A stretch of DNA of 41,561 bases, from NCBI GenBank assembly GCA_027078365.1, contig JALWYQ010000016.1, positions 26,456 through 68,016 on the forward strand, given 5' to 3'. The translations under genes were made by a program, and so were the position numbers. Under the pieces are notes generated by a model, which had not been told where the DNA came from, did no database searches, and was given only the letters and a program-made list of their open reading frames with translations. Of the stretch, positions 1 through 7,546 are shown piece after piece. Positions within the stretch are counted from its first letter, which is position 1, and every line of letters starts with the position of its first letter. The stretch comes from Phycisphaerae bacterium (GTDB lineage Bacteria; Planctomycetota; Phycisphaerae; Sedimentisphaerales; Sedimentisphaeraceae).

Positions 1-1201
1 CATCTGCGTAGTTAGGAGTTGATGTTGAATTGAGTGTTACATTAACAGTCTCGCTAACTCCATTAAATGGAACCTCAACAACAAATGTATTTGCGCTTAG
101 CTTGCGAATACTGCTAGCACCTGTGGCGCTAAGGTCGCTACCTTCTAAGCTAGTCCCAGTCGTATCAACCTTTATCGATGCAGGGATAATAAAGCAATCT
201 GTCGGACGTGAAGTAAAACCGTCGAAAGTCCAGTCTTCTTGCATCCAACTTGGAACTGTATATGTTACCGCAAGATTAAGAGATGAACCATTATCGCTTA
301 GAGACGCTGAAGCAATAGAACGATACCAGGCCTGTTGAGCGTGCGTACCAGAACCAAGAACTACAATTCTCTTTTCTGGGTGAGAATCTATCTTCGCCCT
401 AGCTTCTCTATAAAAATCGTATAATTTTGCAGTGTAAATAGGATTGGAATGCCAGTGACAGAAATCACGATACCAACCATTAGCACCAATAGCTGATTCC
501 AAACTACTCATTGCGTTGGCAATTGCATCTGCGCTTGAATCATCACCAAATCTAGTTGTTACATTGTAATACTTAGTAGGCCCTGAAGAGGCATCATCTG
601 ACCATACAGCTGGGTCGTTATTGTATGAACCAGTAGAGCTTGTACGACCTGCAAGCATATAGTGGAAAAGCTGGCCTGTTGTGGATGGGCTCGCCCCACC
701 ACCTTGATAGGCAACACAAGCTGGAGCATGACCGTGACGCTCGTTAAACCATTTAGCGTGTCTTGCGTAGTTTTCTGCTTGAGTATCAGGGTCTGTTAAG
801 TCTGGAGTTGGATCGTCTGCAGGAGTCTCAAAAACAGTTCTCAACCCCCAACTTTGGGTTTGAAGATAAATACCAAACTCACATCTACCTGTCTCACTGA
901 CAGCACCGCTAGCAAATGCATGGGCTGGTGAATCATACACAGTTGCTTCAATGTTATACTGAAACGCACAGGCTTCACCATAATAGAAACCTGCAGCCAA
1001 AGAAGCGTCTGTGCTTTGAGAAAAGCCAACGTCAGCACCGAGATAATGCTCGGCAACCGTGGCAGAACCGGCAAAGGCTGAAGTAACACACAACTGCATG
1101 GCAAAACAGATAATAACACAAAAGAATATTCGAATCGAAAGATTAACTCTCGATTGCCACTGCCTTATGGATTCTTGCTTAAATACAACCTCTAAATTCA
1201 T
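1..1201 (-). CDS. Secreted protein of unknown function, C-terminus cut by window edge
   Basis: An open frame of about 400 codons runs off the left edge of the window. The start chosen is the second of two adjacent ATGs because GAGGGA lies 5 bases before it (only 2 before the first). The protein opens with a long polar N-region (about 22 residues), a hydrophobic core near residues 24-37 and a likely cleavage site after AFA, so export is predicted. The mature part is rich in Ser, Thr, Ala and aromatic residues and contains a WYRDFCHWH stretch near residue 245 that recalls carbohydrate-acting enzymes, but I cannot place it in a family. The visible end is beta-rich (VVEVPFNGV, VNVTLNST), like an accessory domain. 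It lies downstream of other exported carbohydrate-related genes on the same strand, which fits an extracellular role. Function is not assigned. Confidence 0.75.
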   Translation of the reverse strand, partial: MNLEVVFKQESIRQWQSRVNLSIRIFFCVIICFAMQLCVTSAFAGSATVAEHYLGADVGFSQSTDASLAAGFYYGEACAFQYNIEATVYDSPAHAFASGAVSETGRCEFGIYLQTQSWGLRTVFETPADDPTPDLTDPDTQAENYARHAKWFNERHGHAPACVAYQGGGASPSTTGQLFHYMLAGRTSSTGSYNNDPAVWSDDASSGPTKYYNVTTRFGDDSSADAIANAMSSLESAIGANGWYRDFCHWHSNPIYTAKLYDFYREARAKIDSHPEKRIVVLGSGTHAQQAWYRSIASASLSDNGSSLNLAVTYTVPSWMQEDWTFDGFTSRPTDCFIIPASIKVDTTGTSLEGSDLSATGASSIRKLSANTFVVEVPFNGVSETVNVTLNSTSTPNYAD

Positions 1202-1534
1202 CATATTCCCTCAATCAATACTATCAAGAACCTCTTAGAATCTTTCTCTATGGGCTCTCAACTACAACTATTTAACAGTTTAAACAAGAATCTCCATACT
1301 CTGGTTAAAACCACGCAACCACTGTATATTTCGGTATTAGATGAGACTGTTTTAATCTTAATCTCGAAATAAAACACCAAGCATCCTTAGCTTGGCACAT
1401 AAAAAACACGTGCAATCATCAGACAGCACGTGTTTTATCGGTCCAACGTCGTTCCATTGTATAAAATATAGCCAACTTTTGCAACATGCAACTAAACTGC
1501 GCGCCAGCTTGCTATACAATATCAAATAATCAAA
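1202..1534. other. Intergenic region with terminator hairpins
   Basis: A 333-base non-coding stretch between the partial secreted gene and the creatininase-like gene. It holds a perfect 11-bp hairpin (1403-1436) and a smaller 6-bp hairpin, CCAAGC/GCTTGG, at 1377-1395. The roughly 170 bases nearest the partial gene probably carry its promoter, but no convincing -35/-10 pair stands out. Confidence 0.6.
1403..1436 (-). terminator. Rho-independent terminator of the creatininase-like gene
   Basis: Perfect 11-bp inverted repeat AAAACACGTGC/GCACGTGTTTT with a 12-base loop. Read on the minus strand the stem is followed by a run of six T, so it should end transcripts of the creatininase-family gene about 100 bases upstream. 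Confidence 0.7.
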
Positions 1535-2272
1535 CTATTTTAAAATCCTTCTTAAATGCTCAAGGATTCTATCTTTAGCGGTATCTCCATATTCTTTTGT
1601 TGCGTTAATTGCAGTTCTTGAATACCAAGCCGTTGGGTCATATTTTTCCATATCAACACCTTCTGGGCAAAGCGACATCATCAAAGATGTCTCACCAATT
1701 CCAGCATGGTCAAAATCATATTCTGCAATAGTCTTATCATCCATCAACGGATGGAATTTAATCCAACTAAAAGGATCGCTTCCCTCTTCATGTTGCTCGT
1801 AATAGTTTTCCATCTCTGGATTACCCCACCAGCCTTGACCTCTAGTCTCCTCAAGGTACTCAAAGACAACTTGCTTTGCCGCAGTCTTGAATGCTAAATC
1901 AGTTGGCATACCAGCGGCAAAATTCTCCGATTGATGATGAATTATTCCGTGTATATTCCTAAAACCAATATCCAAGAGACTCCTAAATAGGCCATTAGCA
2001 AACGGAATCAACTGTTGATTACTAACATGAACACTACCGTTACGCTTAGCTGGAGCAACTGCATAACTAGACGCTCCATAATAGAAAGGCGGCAGGATTA
2101 CAATATCCATTTCCTTTTCGATTATATCTAACGATCTAGTTACTGCTAAAGTGTCCATTCCAAGAGCGAGATGCTCTGAGTGGTACTCCAAAACTCCCAT
2201 CGGCAATACCACTGGCCAATTCTCATCTATAGCCTTACGCAACTGATAAGGCAGCATCATTTCGTATCGCAT
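1535..2272 (-). CDS. Creatininase-family amidohydrolase
   Basis: The 245-residue protein has the creatininase fold signatures: LPMGVLEYHSEH (residues 23-34) followed by D40, giving the metal ligand candidates E29, H31 and D40, and a C-terminal HAGIGETS (189-196) matching the family HAGxxETS motif with E194. Family members are metal-dependent hydrolases of cyclic or linear amides (creatinine, formamides) and many have unknown substrates. The middle motif, usually NGHGGN or GHYEN, is here HHQSEN (112-117), a noticeable variant. No signal peptide is visible, so it is probably cytoplasmic. The start is supported by GAGGTG upstream of the ATG. It lies 59 bases after the DUF4838 gene on the same strand and may be co-transcribed with it. 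True substrate unknown. Confidence 0.85.
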   Translation of the reverse strand: MRYEMMLPYQLRKAIDENWPVVLPMGVLEYHSEHLALGMDTLAVTRSLDIIEKEMDIVILPPFYYGASSYAVAPAKRNGSVHVSNQQLIPFANGLFRSLLDIGFRNIHGIIHHQSENFAAGMPTDLAFKTAAKQVVFEYLEETRGQGWWGNPEMENYYEQHEEGSDPFSWIKFHPLMDDKTIAEYDFDHAGIGETSLMMSLCPEGVDMEKYDPTAWYSRTAINATKEYGDTAKDRILEHLRRILK

Positions 2273-2331
2273 ATCTTCACCTCATTTAACCCTTTATCAT
2301 ACATCTTCAAAACTAATCGACAACGTTTGCT

Positions 2332-4713
2332 TTATTTATCATCCTTAACAGGCACTATTTCAACCGCACTGATGTAGAGAGTATCGATTGAACTGTCAGG
2401 TATTTGAGCAAAATAGAAATACCCAGCTAGTGTATCTGAACCATTTACCCTACCGCAATCAATCCAGCTATAACCAGAATCTGAGATCTTTGCTGCATCA
2501 ATGGTTGTTTCGATAGCTATCTTCTTTTTATTAATAGAGTAGATTCCACAGGCAAAGGCAGTACCACTGTTCTTTTTCTTATCCGCTCTTACTTTCACCT
2601 TTATATCATATTCAACATCATTCAAGAGGTAATTTCCTACACCCCACCACTGCAACGACCACTCGCTTGATCTGATTGGCAATTTTATACACAAGCTGCC
2701 TGGCTGTGTTATATCATCAACCTTTTCGGCGCCATCAGCACAACGAGAGATACTGTTAGGGGACAATTTCACTGTTATTGGCTTCTGTGGTTTGTCCGAC
2801 TTAAAACCATACTGACGCATCCATTCTATTATACGATCGCTTGTTTTAGTTACTCCCTCACTAATCCATTCAACTTTATGACGTTTGGTTAGCTTGGCAA
2901 ACTTGTCAAGATCAGCCTTATATGCCGCCCTATCAGCCTTATCGCCTTCTTTAGGTGGCATCATTTGCAAGCGATAGAAAAGGATGCTGATATATTCAAG
3001 TTCAACCTTATCGTGAAGGGCTTTGTCATCTTTAGTTAACTCTAGCGCCTTTTCAAAAATCGCCCTAGCTGTTGGATAGAATTTATCACTAAAGCAGAAC
3101 TTATTCGGATACTTCTCTGAATCTTTATAGGTATGGTTATCATGGAATTGCTTCCACTCGTTGTATAGCAAATCATTGTAGCTCTGCATTAAATCAGCAG
3201 CTTTTCCGAAATAGCCATAATTAAAGTCGCGGATTAGATCGCTCATCTTGCGCGATGGATCCCACATCTTTTTAGAATAAACCCATGCCCTAAGCTTGCC
3301 TTGGTTTTCTCCAACACCGTAGTGGCTACTTTGCAAGAACAAACCATAGATTCCATACTTTGCATATGTGTTTATGTTGTGATCGATAACCGCAAGGTTA
3401 GGGCGAGGCATTGGCCAAGCTTTATAATCCACAACGTAATCCCAAATCATAAGCTGAGCGCCAAGTTTGATCCAGTTCTTCATGTTCGGGAAGAATACAT
3501 CGCTTTCTTCAAGATAAAACATAGGATACGGAGCTGAAGCAGTATCATTTGCAAGACGAACAATTACATTCTTGCTTGGGCGGATATGCTTCGGTGGCTT
3601 ATTAGTCTCTATATAAGCCAACGTAGTAATCTTTACATCCGGGTAAACTTTGGCAACTTCATCTGCAATGTAATTGACTAAGTCAAGAAGAGGTCCACTT
3701 GCACTTCCCTCTTTATTTTGCAGAGCCATACATTTATCACACTGACAAAAGCTATTGTGAGTGTCATTAGGTGAAACATCAAAAAGTTTATAGCTTGGAT
3801 ACAATGTCTTAAGTTCATCCAAGACTTTCTGCAAAACAATCTTACGCGCATCTTCATTTGTCAAACAAAACTGCGCTCCACCTCCATGGCCTTGAGGTTT
3901 GCGTTTGCCATCGATAAGCGCAAAGTATTCAGGGTGCGTTTTAAAATATTTTTTATTAGGTAAGAGCCTATCAAAAGTATGCACAAACCACTCTTCTGGA
4001 AGCTTACTATTTCCTCCCCACTCATCCCTTACATAACTAAATTTTTCTCTCAGGGCACCAACCCTGTTGAAAAGCTGATAATCTTCATAGAACGATTCAG
4101 ATTGAAACATCGTACGCACTTTGAACTGTGGAACATATTCACGCAGTACAATCTGCGCTTCATCTGGAAGCTCTGGCATTTTTAAACCTTCTTGATGCGA
4201 ATAGAAGCGACCACCAAGATCTTCTTCTATCAGTGCTATCGCCGCACTAATAGAGCCTCGGCGAGAACCACCAACTAAGAAAAGATTTCCGTCTTTGGCA
4301 TCTATTGAATATCCCTCGAAATCCAAATCAATACTTGGTTTTAGTCCCGAAGCCTTATAGAGACTGGTTTTGCCAAGACTAATGACACTACCTCCACGGT
4401 ACTGATCTTCACTTACAACTTTAAAATCAATGCCACAACCTAGCTTCAGTGCCTGCGCAAGAAGCTCGGCAGCTTTTTTGTCAAGCGAGTTTGCATTTTC
4501 AGGAACTAGAATTGAAAATGCCGGCTTACCATCTTGGGTTATATTCAAATCGAAGGTCCTATCTCCCTTTGGAGCAAGAGAGTTATGCCATTTATGTGCA
4601 GGTAACTCAGATTTAGAAGCAACTCTATTCGAACTAGCATTGGCTTTATAAGCCCCAACAAAGGCAAAGACACCAAAAATAGAGATAAGAGTCAGGCCGA
4701 ATTTGAGCTTCAT
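2332..4713 (-). CDS. Exported DUF4838 protein, glycoside hydrolase-like
   Basis: 793 residues with a clear signal peptide (hydrophobic core LTLISIFGVFAFVGA, cleavage after KANA). Residues about 55-150 resemble the N-terminal alpha/beta domain found in front of GH20 hexosaminidases and alpha-glucuronidases (LGKTSLY, GYSIDAKDGNLFLVGGS). Residues about 200-480 form the DUF4838 domain, with the Cys motif CQCDKC near residue 324 and many aromatics, as in a TIM-barrel sugar-binding face. A helical region follows, then a beta-rich C-terminal domain (about 650-790) that may bind carbohydrate. The start has AGGGAG six bases upstream. DUF4838 proteins are common in polysaccharide-degrading planctomycetes and Bacteroidetes, so extracytoplasmic glycan breakdown is the best guess. 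The enzymatic activity is not established for the family. Confidence 0.88.
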   Translation of the reverse strand: MKLKFGLTLISIFGVFAFVGAYKANASSNRVASKSELPAHKWHNSLAPKGDRTFDLNITQDGKPAFSILVPENANSLDKKAAELLAQALKLGCGIDFKVVSEDQYRGGSVISLGKTSLYKASGLKPSIDLDFEGYSIDAKDGNLFLVGGSRRGSISAAIALIEEDLGGRFYSHQEGLKMPELPDEAQIVLREYVPQFKVRTMFQSESFYEDYQLFNRVGALREKFSYVRDEWGGNSKLPEEWFVHTFDRLLPNKKYFKTHPEYFALIDGKRKPQGHGGGAQFCLTNEDARKIVLQKVLDELKTLYPSYKLFDVSPNDTHNSFCQCDKCMALQNKEGSASGPLLDLVNYIADEVAKVYPDVKITTLAYIETNKPPKHIRPSKNVIVRLANDTASAPYPMFYLEESDVFFPNMKNWIKLGAQLMIWDYVVDYKAWPMPRPNLAVIDHNINTYAKYGIYGLFLQSSHYGVGENQGKLRAWVYSKKMWDPSRKMSDLIRDFNYGYFGKAADLMQSYNDLLYNEWKQFHDNHTYKDSEKYPNKFCFSDKFYPTARAIFEKALELTKDDKALHDKVELEYISILFYRLQMMPPKEGDKADRAAYKADLDKFAKLTKRHKVEWISEGVTKTSDRIIEWMRQYGFKSDKPQKPITVKLSPNSISRCADGAEKVDDITQPGSLCIKLPIRSSEWSLQWWGVGNYLLNDVEYDIKVKVRADKKKNSGTAFACGIYSINKKKIAIETTIDAAKISDSGYSWIDCGRVNGSDTLAGYFYFAQIPDSSIDTLYISAVEIVPVKDDK

Positions 4714-4835
4714 AGAAATCTCCCTAAAAAATAATACTTATTGATAAAACTTTTTGTAAATATACTTCATTAATCTGGAAGGATAAAGCTTTTTATCTCA
4801 ATCCTGCATAAAGTTTTAAAGATAGAATAATAAAA

Positions 4836-4872
4836 AAAATGCACCGGAAATCGTAAGATTCCGGTGCATTTT
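4836..4872 (-). terminator. Rho-independent terminator of the TIM-barrel dockerin-like gene
   Basis: 14-bp inverted repeat AAAATGCACCGGAA/TTCCGGTGCATTTT with a short loop. On the minus strand the stem ends in eight T. It lies about 50 bases after the stop of the upstream minus-strand gene, so that gene is separated from the DUF4838 gene transcriptionally. Confidence 0.85.
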
Positions 4873-4924
4873 AGATTATGTATTTCACCAATACTCAATC
4901 ATACCCTAACTTGAGTAAAAAGCA

Positions 4925-6409
4925 TTAGTTGAACCAAGGAGCGTCTCCGCCACAAGTAACATCGAAAGGAACTTGGCTACAATCAACCAACCAATCAGTT
5001 GCCATGATTGCGAAGTCTGCTAGGTTAACGTAGCAGTCACCATTTAAGTCTGCAGAAAGTGTATAGCCTTTTTCTTTCGCTGCTACACAGTCCATTGGTA
5101 CATTGTCCCAATCCCAATCTCTGAAACGATAAATCTTAACCTGGTAACCTTCATCAAAGCTATCTACAAAAGTTCCGTAGATGAAATCAAGAGTGCGATC
5201 CTCACCTACAATGTAAGCCTTTGTGATTGCTGAATCTAGGCCTGTTAGGTGGAAATCTACATTGCTCAAAGGACCGTTAGTGTTATTTACTGCGATTAAT
5301 ATCGCATCACTGCTACTACCACAGAATACGTAAGTTACCTTATCAAGATCCTCACCAGCGATGAAATTAACATCACCAGCATTTGAAGTTGCAGTTAAAC
5401 CGTTTGAACCTTGAAGTATGAGGTGACGAATTCTCAAGTATTCATCCAATGTAGGATACACAATATCTTCACGGTAAGTATCGCTAGGAGCATTATCTTC
5501 GAAGCTATATCCGCTGAACATAAATGTTGGAACATCACCTGTTGCACCAACTGAAATTGGAGCGTAAACTAGGTAACGATACTGAAGTGCAGTCGGATAA
5601 ATCTTGCCATTGTGGGCTTCTCTATCAAACGCTTGACGTAAGATTGAGTAGTTTTGATCTTTTGCATTTCCAGATGTAGCAGATTCAATGAAATCAACGT
5701 CTTTCTTAATCAACGCTGTATAATTAGCCGCAAGATCATTACCACTCAAGGTATTGGTGATTGGATAAATATCACGGTAGAAAACGTCGAATGCAGGTAG
5801 GTAGTTATATGTGCCTGGATCACTGACAGCTGGAGTAGCAACACCGTAAACTGGATGATCAGGATCAGCAGCTTTAATTGTGTTATAAGCAGCGATCAAC
5901 TGAGAAGCAGTTGGACAGCCTGTTTGCATTCCTGGCTCATCGGCTAGATAGTATCCCATAACTGCTGGGTGATTCTTAACCAAGTTTACACGACGAGTTA
6001 GCTCTGGCAAATTATTCTTAATAATGTCAAAATCTTTAAGATCGATTAAAAGCTTGATACCAGCAGCATTTGCTTCGTCAAGATAATTAAGAACTCTAGC
6101 GTCAACCTCTGCCTGAGTCCACTGACATGCACCATTGTTATATGAATCAGGGTTGCAGTAGAAAATTTGATACGGCATAGCAAAATCAAGACCATGCTTA
6201 CCGCTGTCTTCTAGAGGATAAATCCTCAACCTACCATAGTTATCACCGGCTGGATCAGTATTAGTTACATTCTCGTGAAGATACCATCCGACCTGAGCTA
6301 CAGATTCTCCGTTAACTACCACTGGCAAAGGTGTAGCTTGATCAGCCCAAGCGGCCGTAGCAAACACCATTACCAACAATACTAACAAGATATTTTTAGT
6401 TACTTGCAT
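4925..6409 (-). CDS. Exported TIM-barrel glycosidase-like protein with C-terminal dockerin-like module
   Basis: The start used is the ATG preceded by AGGTAGGTG, giving 494 residues; the open frame extends 19 codons further upstream without a good ribosome site. A signal peptide (ILLVLLVMVFATAAWA) precedes the mature protein. Residues about 30-330 look like a TIM barrel: LLIDLKD and the strand-end motif GYYLADEPG (near residue 153), typical of GH42/GH-A-like planctomycete proteins. A beta-sandwich-like stretch follows. The last 60 residues hold a conserved tail: VPMDC, AKEKGY, a single EF-hand-type loop DLNGDCYVN, then a helix ending TDWL, two more Cys and DAPWFN at the very end. The same tail is found on the LamG-like protein in this block. 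Likely a secreted or surface-bound glycan-active protein. Catalytic residues are not certain. Confidence 0.85.
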   Translation of the reverse strand: MQVTKNILLVLLVMVFATAAWADQATPLPVVVNGESVAQVGWYLHENVTNTDPAGDNYGRLRIYPLEDSGKHGLDFAMPYQIFYCNPDSYNNGACQWTQAEVDARVLNYLDEANAAGIKLLIDLKDFDIIKNNLPELTRRVNLVKNHPAVMGYYLADEPGMQTGCPTASQLIAAYNTIKAADPDHPVYGVATPAVSDPGTYNYLPAFDVFYRDIYPITNTLSGNDLAANYTALIKKDVDFIESATSGNAKDQNYSILRQAFDREAHNGKIYPTALQYRYLVYAPISVGATGDVPTFMFSGYSFEDNAPSDTYREDIVYPTLDEYLRIRHLILQGSNGLTATSNAGDVNFIAGEDLDKVTYVFCGSSSDAILIAVNNTNGPLSNVDFHLTGLDSAITKAYIVGEDRTLDFIYGTFVDSFDEGYQVKIYRFRDWDWDNVPMDCVAAKEKGYTLSADLNGDCYVNLADFAIMATDWLVDCSQVPFDVTCGGDAPWFN

Positions 6410-6464
6410 TGTACACCTACCTTTTCTTAAATTTCTTATCATCATCTTTACTCCTACTATAGTC

Positions 6465-6486
6465 ATGTCGGACTATTGTTCGACAT
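6465..6486. other. Hairpin between pseudopilin and TIM-barrel genes
   Basis: ATGTCGGAC/GTTCGACAT forms a 9-bp stem with one mismatch around the loop TATT in the 93-base gap between two minus-strand genes. There is no T-run on the minus strand, so it may be an mRNA processing or stabilising hairpin and not a terminator. Confidence 0.35.
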
Positions 6487-6502
6487 CCAATCTATTTAGG
6501 AA

Positions 6503-7387
6503 CTACTGGTTCCAATATCTGTGGGCCATTCTACGGTGTTCTTTATCCCACTTCCAGATTTTCTTAGCTTTCATGTACTCAACGTGACCATCACAGAGTG
6601 CAATATTCATACCCTTACTGTGAAGAAACGGATGAGCTCCGTTGTAAGCTAGCCTGTTAGTATTTATGATACCATTACCGCTATCATACTCACCATCACC
6701 ATCTGCGTCGATAGTAAGGTTCCAGCTTTCACATGTTCCAGGACTGTAACACAACCCCGTTTGTGTATCCATTAGCATTATCCACTCTGTTGGGTTCTTA
6801 ATCTTAGAAATACGAACTGGAGAATGAGCTACAGAATTTCCAGATACGTAAGATGAAAGAGATCCACTGTAGTGGTATTCAAATGGTGCTCCTGGGTAAC
6901 CGCCATAATTTACACCAACATAACAAGTTCTTCTAAGACCTTTACCAGGACCAGAGAAATTTGCTAATGGATCTGGGTCACCTTTTCTCGAAGATGGACA
7001 AGTTCTGACTTTAGCTGTCTTATCACTAATCTTCTTATCGAAATCAAGCTCAATGTCAGAACTCATATACTCAGCAATGACATTATACCAATAGCTTTCA
7101 GCTATTTTTAGCCACATTTCTTTATCGCCAATATGACCGTTACTAGGATCATGAACCAAGCCATACCAAGGTAACTGTCCATTCTCCGTAGAATACGTGT
7201 ACACCGCTTCAGCCAATTGTTTCTGATTCGATCCACAGATAACTCTCTTAGCTGCTTCTTTAGCTTTGCCAAGTGCAGGCATCATAATTGCCATCAACAG
7301 AGCAATAATAGATATTACGACCAACAATTCAATTAGCGTAAAAGCTTTTCTAATTCCATTTGTACTTGTCTTACACTGCATACTCAT
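6503..7387 (-). CDS. Pseudopilin-type protein with H-x9-DG motif (DUF1559-like)
   Basis: 294 residues. A type IV prepilin/pseudopilin N-terminus is seen at residues 13-36: basic leader, then KAFTLIELLVVISIIALLMAI. Cleavage is expected before F with Ala at -1 and Glu at +5. The body has many aromatics, a DADGDGEYD loop that looks like a calcium site, and near the end HSKGMNIALCDGH, the H-x9-DG signature of the planctomycete pseudopilin family. These proteins are exported, processed by a prepilin peptidase and are thought to join type II secretion/pilus-like structures, though their roles are unknown. The start has GGGAG six bases upstream. It sits between two genes for dockerin-tailed exported proteins and is a close paralog of the protein at 24279-25109. 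Confidence 0.9.
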   Translation of the reverse strand: MSMQCKTSTNGIRKAFTLIELLVVISIIALLMAIMMPALGKAKEAAKRVICGSNQKQLAEAVYTYSTENGQLPWYGLVHDPSNGHIGDKEMWLKIAESYWYNVIAEYMSSDIELDFDKKISDKTAKVRTCPSSRKGDPDPLANFSGPGKGLRRTCYVGVNYGGYPGAPFEYHYSGSLSSYVSGNSVAHSPVRISKIKNPTEWIMLMDTQTGLCYSPGTCESWNLTIDADGDGEYDSGNGIINTNRLAYNGAHPFLHSKGMNIALCDGHVEYMKAKKIWKWDKEHRRMAHRYWNQ

Positions 7388-7470
7388 GAACTACTCCCAT
7401 TAATAATTAGTTCTATCTATTTTGAAAAAATATCTTTCTTTAAAGCTACTGTTAATGAATCAAAACAAAT

Positions 7471-7505
7471 AGTGAGACAGACAAGACTTTCCCGCCTGTC
7501 TCACT
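7471..7505 (-). terminator. Terminator-like hairpin after the LamG-like gene
   Basis: Perfect 10-bp inverted repeat AGTGAGACAG/CTGTCTCACT with a 15-base loop, about 40 bases past the stop of the LamG-like gene. On the minus strand it is followed by ATTTGTTTTG, an interrupted T-run, so termination is likely but not as strong as at the other hairpins of this block. Confidence 0.65.
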
Positions 7506-7546
7506 TAGTTTAATCAATTATGATAATCTACACAAAGAGCAACAAC

